Source: CAIRYW01 sp964555825 (lineage in GTDB: Bacteria > Patescibacteriota > Minisyncoccia > Phycocordibacterales > CAIRYW01). From it: a stretch of 27,023 bases of DNA. The notes under the pieces were generated by a model. It saw only the letters and a list, made by a program, of their open reading frames with translations. It was not told where the DNA came from and did no database searches. Position 1 is the stretch's first letter. Each line of letters begins with the position of its first letter. The translations under genes were made by a program, and so were the position numbers. Positions 22,175 to 27,023 of the stretch are shown one piece after another. The stretch spans positions 1 to 27,023 of the forward strand of contig CAZKTY010000006.1 in assembly GCA_964555825.1 (NCBI GenBank). Reading direction: 5' to 3'.

Positions 22175-23467
22175 ATGAAAAATTCTTTAAAAAAGATCAT
22201 TGTCTGGGTTATTACAGCAGAAGCAAAATTAGCCTTAAAGAGATATAAACCAAAGGTCATTGCTGTCACAGGAAGTGTGGGAAAGACCTCTACAAAAGAC
22301 GCTATTTTTACAGCCATCTCTCCTTTTTTTCATGTTAGGAAAAGTGCCAAGAGTTATAACAGTGATATTGGTATTCCTCTGACCATTCTTGGACTTGAGA
22401 ATCCTTGGAATAATTATTGGAGGTGGATCCAGAATGTTTTTAGAGGAGCCTGGGTTTTGATAAAAAATGAAAAATATCCTCAATGGTTGGTCCTTGAAAT
22501 AGGGGCAGACAGACCAGGTGAGATCAAAAGATTAATGAAATGGATCCACCCAGATATTTCAGTTGTCACTAGAGTTGGTTCTGTGCCAGTCCATGTTGAA
22601 TTCTATTCTTCTGCTGGCGAAGTTGTTAAAGAAAAAGGAGAGATCATTAAAGGTTTGAAACCTGATGGTTTTGCAATACTGAATGTTGATGATGATGATG
22701 TTAAAGATATGAGACATTTAACAAATGCAAAGACAATTACATTCGGGATCAAAAATAAGGCGGATATTTCTGTTTCTTACCCAGTAATTAATTATGATGA
22801 ATCAGGATATCCAATAGGGATGAGTGCCAAAATAGACGTAATGGGAAATAGTTTTCCTGTGGTCCTCAAAGGTTCTCTTGGAATTCAACAGATATATCCG
22901 ATAGCTGCTTCTTTCGCTATTGCTTTTGCAAAGGGACTAAATCTTTTAGAGGTTTCAAATTCTTTCTTAAGTCATAAAGCTCCAAAAGGAAGAGTAAAGA
23001 TCCTTAAAGGTATAAAAGGTTCAACTGTTATTGATGATTCATATAATTCTTCTCCTACAGCAGTAGAAGAAGGTCTAAATATTCTAGGAGAGATAAAAAC
23101 AACAGGTAAAAAGATAGTTATTTTGGGAGATATGTTGGAGCTTGGAAAACACTCCTCCGATGAGCATAGAAGGATAGGAGAGATAGCAGGAAAAGTTGCT
23201 GATATTGTAATTGGTGTTGGAATAAGGGCAAGAGAATTTGCTAATGCAGCTCAAGTTGCTGGAGTTTCAAAAGATAATGTATTTTTTGTTGATGATGCCA
23301 AACAAGCAGGTGAGACCGCAAGCAGATTGATAGGCTCGCACGATATTGTCTATGTAAAAGGATCACAAGGAATGAGAATGGAAAGAACTGTTGAAAAGAT
23401 AATGGAAGAAAAAGATAAAAAAACAGAACTTTTAGTTAGGCAGGAAAAAGAATGGTTAGCGAGATAA
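22175..23467 (+). CDS. murF: MurF-type Mur ligase lacking the N-terminal domain
   Basis: Adds D-Ala-D-Ala to UDP-MurNAc-tripeptide, the last cytoplasmic step of precursor synthesis. The central ATPase domain has the P-loop TGSVGKTSTKD (32-42), YNSDIGIPLTILG, the Mur ligase acid in EIGADRPGEIKRL, and NVDDDDV. The MurF-specific DDSYNSSP (287-294) and ILGDMLELG open the C-terminal domain. In E. coli MurF the P-loop Lys is near residue 107 because a UDP-MurNAc-binding domain precedes it; here it is K37, so about 70 residues of that domain are gone, replaced by a short amphipathic helix (NSLKKIIVWVITAEAKLALKRY). Despite this, the total is 430 because the C-terminal part is full length. Substrate could differ from standard MurF. 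Confidence 0.85.
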   Translation: MKNSLKKIIVWVITAEAKLALKRYKPKVIAVTGSVGKTSTKDAIFTAISPFFHVRKSAKSYNSDIGIPLTILGLENPWNNYWRWIQNVFRGAWVLIKNEKYPQWLVLEIGADRPGEIKRLMKWIHPDISVVTRVGSVPVHVEFYSSAGEVVKEKGEIIKGLKPDGFAILNVDDDDVKDMRHLTNAKTITFGIKNKADISVSYPVINYDESGYPIGMSAKIDVMGNSFPVVLKGSLGIQQIYPIAASFAIAFAKGLNLLEVSNSFLSHKAPKGRVKILKGIKGSTVIDDSYNSSPTAVEEGLNILGEIKTTGKKIVILGDMLELGKHSSDEHRRIGEIAGKVADIVIGVGIRAREFANAAQVAGVSKDNVFFVDDAKQAGETASRLIGSHDIVYVKGSQGMRMERTVEKIMEEKDKKTELLVRQEKEWLAR

Positions 23468-23542
23468 GATATCAGTAAGTAAGGTTTGCTTCTATTTTTA
23501 TTAAGATATAGAATTTTGGTCTGTAGGACACAATATATTAAT

Positions 23543-23548
23543 TATAAT
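23543..23548 (+). promoter_or_regulatory. -10 box of the SIMPL-domain gene
   Basis: A perfect TATAAT ends five bases before the ATG at 23554. The -35 region is weak. The spacing matches the other leaderless candidates. Confidence 0.45.
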
Positions 23549-23553
23549 AATTC

Positions 23554-24260
23554 ATGAAAGAATCAAAATTATCTCTTGTTCTCATTATTAGTGGAGCGCT
23601 AGTTATCAGCGCAACTATATTTGGAGGTTTTTATTATTCTGCACAATCATCTGTCAATCGAGATATTTTATCGGTGACAGGTTCGGCAAAGACTCAGGTC
23701 ACCTCGGATCAAGCTAAATTAGTTATCTCTCTATTGCACATTGTCTCTAGTGACAATCTGTCTGCTGGTTATAGCGATGTTGCACATGATCTTAATTTGA
23801 CTGAAGATTTCTTGAAAAAAGAAGGTGTAGCCAAAGAAGATATTATTGAAAGTCCTGTATCTATGAACCAGTCGTATGATCAAAATAATACTGGTATTAC
23901 CAAATATCAACTAAATCAAACAGTTACTCTTCAGTCAAATGATATAAATAAACTCACAGATATTTCTAAAAAAATTCCTNNNNNNNNNNTTCTGTTCAAT
24001 CATTAGAATATTACTACTCTAAATTACCAGATCTTAGAGTTTCTCTCTTAACACAAGCTGTCCAGGATGCTAAGGCTAGGGCTGAAAAAATAGCCGAAGG
24101 CACAGGCAGACGTGTTGGTAACATTCAAAATGCCACAGGAGGTGTTGTGCAAGTACTTACTCCAAATTCAGTAGATGTTTCTGATTACGGTAGTTATGAT
24201 ACTTCAAGTATTCAAAAAGATGTTATGGTGACAATTAAAGCATCATTCCATCTTAAATAA
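23554..24260 (+). CDS. SIMPL-domain (DUF541) membrane-anchored protein, split by an assembly gap
   Basis: Two pieces of one gene. The first 142 codons carry an N-terminal transmembrane anchor (about 7-29) and the strand pattern ILSVTGSAKTQVTSDQAKLV typical of SIMPL/DUF541, continuing to YQLNQTVTLQSNDINKLTDI. After ten N (23980-23989), a different frame reads SVQSLEYYYSKLPDLRVSLL, then a helix with AVQDAKARAEKIAEGTGRRVG, and ends KASFHLK with stop TAA at 24258. The frame change comes from the gap length, not a mutation; the true gap should be 2 modulo 3 bases, and comparison with family spacing suggests around 8-10 missing residues. SIMPL proteins are extracytoplasmic with poorly known roles (stress and oxidative tolerance have been reported). 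The gene stands alone. Confidence 0.87.
23980..23989. other. Ten-N assembly gap inside the SIMPL-domain gene
   Basis: The flanks AAATTCCT and TTCTGTTC share no useful overlap, and the frame changes across the Ns, so real sequence of unknown length (2 modulo 3) is missing. Confidence 0.9.
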
Positions 24261-24275
24261 AGATCAAAACTTTTT

Positions 24276-24304
24276 ATAAAAATACCCCTATAAAAATAAG
24301 GGGT
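24276..24304 (-). terminator. Probable terminator of the cysteine-rich gene
   Basis: A 6-bp stem ACCCCT/AGGGGT (24284-24289 with 24299-24304) and a nine-base loop are followed on the minus strand by ATTTTTA. It lies 14 bases past the stop of the minus-strand gene at 24319. Confidence 0.6.
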
Positions 24305-24318
24305 GAGATATACTTTCG

Positions 24319-24828
24319 TCAAACAAATGTTCCGTGATCGTTTGGATCTCTAAGGTTATTGATTATAAGCACTTTTGAAGGACCTTGGGATGCCATAAGC
24401 ATTTCGATCACCGAAGGAACTTTTTTAACCAACCCAGGAGGCACCCAGAATCCTGAGCGATCTGCTCCTGTGTCTGCACAATCAAAACGTAAACACCCTA
24501 CCAAACATCTTGGATCTCCGCTGTACCTCACAGCGTATTTTGGAATTTCCGCACCCTCTTCTGGGGTATAAAGAGTAACAGGGTCTCCAATAAGTATTGG
24601 TTTTCCGCACCAAGCGCATCTGATCGCCATTTTACCGATGCAATCAAGACAATAATCTGGGACTTTGTTTTTGGCAGGAGGCATTGTCATCGTGTAAATT
24701 TCACCGAACGATGTACAGATGCCTGTTATTTTTGTTTTGTGTTTACAAACATTTGCTGTGAAGGTTCTTCTGAACGGATGAGAGATTCTCATCCAAAGGA
24801 TCTTCATTCCGAATTTTATTCTTCTCAT
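24319..24828 (-). CDS. Cysteine-rich protein with zinc-finger-like pairs, unrecognised
   Basis: No family recognised. The 169 residues contain nine cysteines (28, 38, 60, 63, 71, 74, 108, 112, 117). C60-x2-C63 and C71-x2-C74 (YCLDC and CAWCGKPI) look like a zinc ribbon or treble-clef knuckle. The N-terminus is basic (MRRIKFGMKILWMRISHPFRR) and could be an amphipathic or weakly hydrophobic segment. The C-terminus has GFWVPPGLVKKVPSVIEMLM. The start at 24828 has an AAAGGA Shine-Dalgarno (24841-24836) seven bases upstream and a promoter further up; a terminator follows. It is divergent from csoR-copA, which raises but does not establish a metal link. Confidence 0.72.
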   Translation of the reverse strand: MRRIKFGMKILWMRISHPFRRTFTANVCKHKTKITGICTSFGEIYTMTMPPAKNKVPDYCLDCIGKMAIRCAWCGKPILIGDPVTLYTPEEGAEIPKYAVRYSGDPRCLVGCLRFDCADTGADRSGFWVPPGLVKKVPSVIEMLMASQGPSKVLIINNLRDPNDHGTFV

Positions 24829-24861
24829 TTTGGTTTCCTTTCTCAGGTTTTGTCTTGCTGG

Positions 24862-24890
24862 ATATTACTCTAAAGATATTCTTAAGTCTA
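24862..24890 (-). promoter_or_regulatory. Promoter of the cysteine-rich gene
   Basis: On the minus strand -35 TAGACT (24890-24885), a 17-base spacer and -10 TAATAT (24867-24862). Initiation near 24855 would leave a leader of about 27 bases carrying the Shine-Dalgarno at 24841-24836. Confidence 0.5.
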
Positions 24891-24906
24891 GATTTTTATA
24901 AAAAAG

Positions 24907-24934
24907 TTGCATCTATACCCCTAGGGGGTATAAT
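24907..24934 (+). promoter_or_regulatory. Promoter of csoR-copA
   Basis: -35 TTGCAT (24907-24912), a 16-base spacer and a perfect -10 TATAAT (24929-24934). The -10 ends eight bases before the csoR ATG, predicting a leaderless or nearly leaderless transcript. The spacer is occupied by the CsoR operator. Confidence 0.75.
24914..24932 (+). promoter_or_regulatory. CsoR operator palindrome
   Basis: TATACCCCTAGGGGGTATA is a near-perfect inverted repeat of the kind known for CsoR/RcnR-family repressors (A/T flanks with a G-tract dyad). It covers the spacer and four of six -10 bases, so repressor binding would block RNA polymerase. Confidence 0.88.
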
Positions 24935-24942
24935 AGTAAACT

Positions 24943-25206
24943 ATGAATCCAACAAAACAAAAACTTATTCGTCGTCTAAAGATCATTGAAGGTCAGGTCA
25001 GAGGCTTGCAGGATATGCTTGCAAATAATGAGTATTGTATTGATATAATTACTCAGACCTCCGCAGTTAAACAAGCTTTGTCTTCGGTTGAAGATTCTTT
25101 GATGGAAAGCCATTTAGGAACTTGTGTTGTTCATCAAATAAAAAAAGGAAAGGAAAACGTTGCTGTCGATGAGATCCTTAAAGTTTATCGTTTAAAACGT
25201 AAATAA
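24943..25206 (+). CDS. csoR: Copper-sensing repressor, CsoR family
   Basis: An all-helical DUF156 repressor that releases DNA when it binds Cu(I). The ligand set of copper-type CsoR is present: C32 (EYCIDIITQTSAVKQAL), H57 and C61 (SHLGTC), giving the C-H-C pattern with H and C four residues apart; FrmR and RcnR sets differ. The N-terminal DNA-facing helix has KQKLIRRLKIIEGQVRGL. Length 87 is normal. It is first in an operon with copA, whose ATG is two bases after its stop, and its promoter contains the matching palindrome at 24914-24932. Together these make autoregulated, copper-induced expression a strong inference. Confidence 0.95.
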   Translation: MNPTKQKLIRRLKIIEGQVRGLQDMLANNEYCIDIITQTSAVKQALSSVEDSLMESHLGTCVVHQIKKGKENVAVDEILKVYRLKRK

Positions 25207-25208
25207 AA

Positions 25209-27023
25209 ATGAAAACCCAAACATATAAAGTGAAAGGAATGCATTGTGCTTCTTGTGCAAGTATTATCGAAAAGGCTTTCAAGAAAACCGAAGGAGTACA
25301 TTCTGCTGAAACAAATTATGGTACAGAAACTGCAAAGATAACTTTTGATGAATCAAAAACAAACCCGCAAGCTCTTTCAGAAAAAATAGAAAAATTTGGT
25401 TATTCATTACATATACCTGAGAAAGAAGAGATGAACATGACTGCTGAGGCAATGGGAATGAGTGCAAGCGAACATGTAGAACATCTTGGACTCAATCAAT
25501 CAAAGAAAGAAAAGCTCGCAGAGATCAAGGATATGAGAACAAAGGTCATTTCTGTTGTTCCTATGGCGATCATTAGTATATTTGTCATGGGTTGGGATAT
25601 TTTTGCCCAGTCCAATGCTGTTCCAGAGATGGGTTCTGTTGTCAAAGAATTTTTTAATTATCTAATGCCTCTAATGGCAACCTATGCTCTTTTCGTAGTT
25701 GGCAAGCCTTATCTTCTTGGTTTTTATCGTTTTCTTCGCTATGGCAAGGCAAATATGGATACTTTGATCGGGATAGGTACAGTTGCTGCTTATGTATATA
25801 GTTTTGCTATAAGTGCATTTGCTGATGTTCTTAAGTCATATATAAATGTTGATCACACCTATTATGATGTAACAATTGTTGTCATTACATTTATTGCTTT
25901 TGGAAAATATCTTGAGGCTAGATCAAAAATAAAAACAGGCGATGCTATCGAAAAACTTTTAAATCTTCAAGCTAAGACAGCTTTGATAATTAGAGACGGA
26001 AAGGAAATTGAGATCCCAATAAATGAGGTCAAACATGGAGACTTGATCATTGTTAAGCCAGGGTCAAAGATCCCTGTTGATGGAGTTATTTCAGAAGGTT
26101 CATCTTTTGTTGATGAATCCATGGTCACTGGTGAACCTATGCCAGTTTCTAAAGAAATTGGTGACAGTGTAGTTTCTGGAACGATCAATACGAATGGATC
26201 ATTTACGTTCAAGGCAACTAAAGTTGGTTCTGAAACACTTCTTGCTCAGATCATAAGGATGGTAGAGGAAGCTCAAGGGAGCAAGGCACCTATTCAAGCT
26301 CTTGCAGATAAGATCTCTTCAGTGTTTGTTCCTATTGTTCTTGTCATCGCATTCATAACTTTAGGGGCATGGTTATTTTTTGGTGCAGGAACACTTGGAT
26401 TTTCGCAGGCTCTTTCATATGGATTGGTCTCATTTGTCGGGGTCTTAGTTATTGCTTGTCCTTGTGCACTTGGTCTTGCAACTCCAACTGCAATAATCGT
26501 TGGAGTTGGAAAAGGTGCTAAAGAAGGAATATTGATAAAGGATGCAGCCACTCTTGAAAAACTTCATAACGTGGACACTGTCATTGTAGACAAGACTGGA
26601 ACTATCACGATCGGTAAGCCAACCCTTGTAGATATTCAGAATCTTTCAGATCTTAAAGATGATGAATTGATATCAATAATTGCATCTCTAGAAAAAAAGT
26701 CCGAACACCCAATAGCTCATGCGATCGTAAATTATGCAGAGATCAAAGATCTAAAAATAGAGGAGGTATCGAATTTTGAAAATATCGAAGGAAAGGGGAT
26801 CAAAGCAGCTGTAAATAATGTTGAATATTTTGTTGGCAATGCAAAATTGATAAATGATCTAGGTATAGATTTTGATCATTCTCAGATAAACAAATTCACT
26901 GAACAAGGAAAAACCCCTGTCATAATTGCTTCCAAACAAAAAGTACTCGGATTTGTTATGGTCTCTGACGAAGTCAAAACAGAGTCTAAACTTGCTATTA
27001 ATGATCTTCATAAACTTGGGATC
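25209..27023 (+). CDS. copA: Copper-exporting P1B-type ATPase (3' end beyond the window)
   Basis: Pumps Cu(I) out of the cytoplasm. The 605 visible residues have one N-terminal HMA domain (3-68) with GMHCASC (ligands C13, C16), a Met/His-rich linker (71-95, including EEMNMTAEAMGM and SEHVEHLG), and several transmembrane helices. The actuator TGEP motif (VDESMVTGEPMPVSK) follows, then the membrane metal site CPC at 417-419 (IACPCALGLATPT), the phosphorylation motif with D461 (DKTGTIT) and the nucleotide-site SEHPIAHA. The CPC type and HMA place it in the Cu+ group. The rest of the ATP-binding domain and the last helices lie past base 27023. Start ATG at 25209, two bases after csoR, as a translationally linked operon. 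Confidence 0.96.
   Translation, partial: MKTQTYKVKGMHCASCASIIEKAFKKTEGVHSAETNYGTETAKITFDESKTNPQALSEKIEKFGYSLHIPEKEEMNMTAEAMGMSASEHVEHLGLNQSKKEKLAEIKDMRTKVISVVPMAIISIFVMGWDIFAQSNAVPEMGSVVKEFFNYLMPLMATYALFVVGKPYLLGFYRFLRYGKANMDTLIGIGTVAAYVYSFAISAFADVLKSYINVDHTYYDVTIVVITFIAFGKYLEARSKIKTGDAIEKLLNLQAKTALIIRDGKEIEIPINEVKHGDLIIVKPGSKIPVDGVISEGSSFVDESMVTGEPMPVSKEIGDSVVSGTINTNGSFTFKATKVGSETLLAQIIRMVEEAQGSKAPIQALADKISSVFVPIVLVIAFITLGAWLFFGAGTLGFSQALSYGLVSFVGVLVIACPCALGLATPTAIIVGVGKGAKEGILIKDAATLEKLHNVDTVIVDKTGTITIGKPTLVDIQNLSDLKDDELISIIASLEKKSEHPIAHAIVNYAEIKDLKIEEVSNFENIEGKGIKAAVNNVEYFVGNAKLINDLGIDFDHSQINKFTEQGKTPVIIASKQKVLGFVMVSDEVKTESKLAINDLHKLGI

Noticed and set aside
24006..24258. Second half of the SIMPL gene as a separate gene or a true frameshift.
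   Set aside because: The break coincides exactly with an N-run of arbitrary length, and both halves fit one SIMPL domain.

Overview
The window looks like a compact, AT-rich bacterial chromosome segment from the Candidate Phyla Radiation, most likely a Parcubacteria (Patescibacteria) relative. This is inferred from content and style, not from a marker search. Genes are tightly packed, several core proteins are pared down (prolyl-tRNA synthetase without its editing insert, MurF without domain 1, an 89-residue MreD-like protein, a delta-prime-like clamp-loader protein with no P-loop, a PriA homologue with no recognisable ATPase site), and there are few accessory genes. fmt ends in TGA after a complete C-terminus, so TGA appears to be a stop; this argues against the recoded Gracilibacteria and Absconditabacteria. 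No phage, IS element, CRISPR array, toxin-antitoxin pair or integron was found.

Layout. 1-1373: a partial ASCH-domain gene, an aldo/keto reductase and tRNA-Asn(GTT), all on the minus strand. 1506-1877: the ribosome-hibernation factor hpf on the plus strand, ending one base from the end of the convergent gene fmt. 1879-6583: minus-strand block murA, priA-like, def, fmt (wall precursor synthesis, replication restart, N-formyl-Met handling). 6637-7653: a first mreB, divergent from murA with overlapping promoters. 7702-7905: a small membrane protein, divergent from the delta-prime-like gene and sharing its -35 box. 7972-15438: plus-strand run of the delta-prime-like gene, frr, rseP, proS, a second mreB, mreC, mreD-like and mrdA (elongasome). 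15516-17763: greA and lysS, each with promoter and terminator. 17768-18605: a structured leader and two unrecognised small genes. 18738-23467: a shortened dcw cluster (mraZ with its operator, rsmH, ftsL-like, ftsI, murF). 23554-24260: a SIMPL-domain protein interrupted by an assembly gap. 24319-24828: a cysteine-rich unknown. 24907-27023: a copper module, csoR and copA, with copA running off the window end.

The main theme is cell-envelope growth and division: MurA and MurF make the wall precursor, PBP2 with MreB, MreC and MreD serves elongation, PBP3 with the FtsL-like protein serves septation, and MraZ probably controls the dcw block. The copper module is a self-contained stress response.

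The most striking signal is regulatory. At least eleven genes that look transcriptionally first have a sigma70-type -10 box ending only 5-12 bases before the start codon, which predicts leaderless or nearly leaderless mRNAs. A minority (murA, the 129-residue unknown, the 169-residue unknown) instead have a good Shine-Dalgarno sequence. I did not find a convincing wholly new system. The best leads are the PriA homologue without ATPase motifs, the shared -35 promoter pair, the nested hairpins before the 129-residue gene, and three unrecognised small proteins. Two runs of ten N are assembly gaps inside genes; one of them is probably not a real gap.
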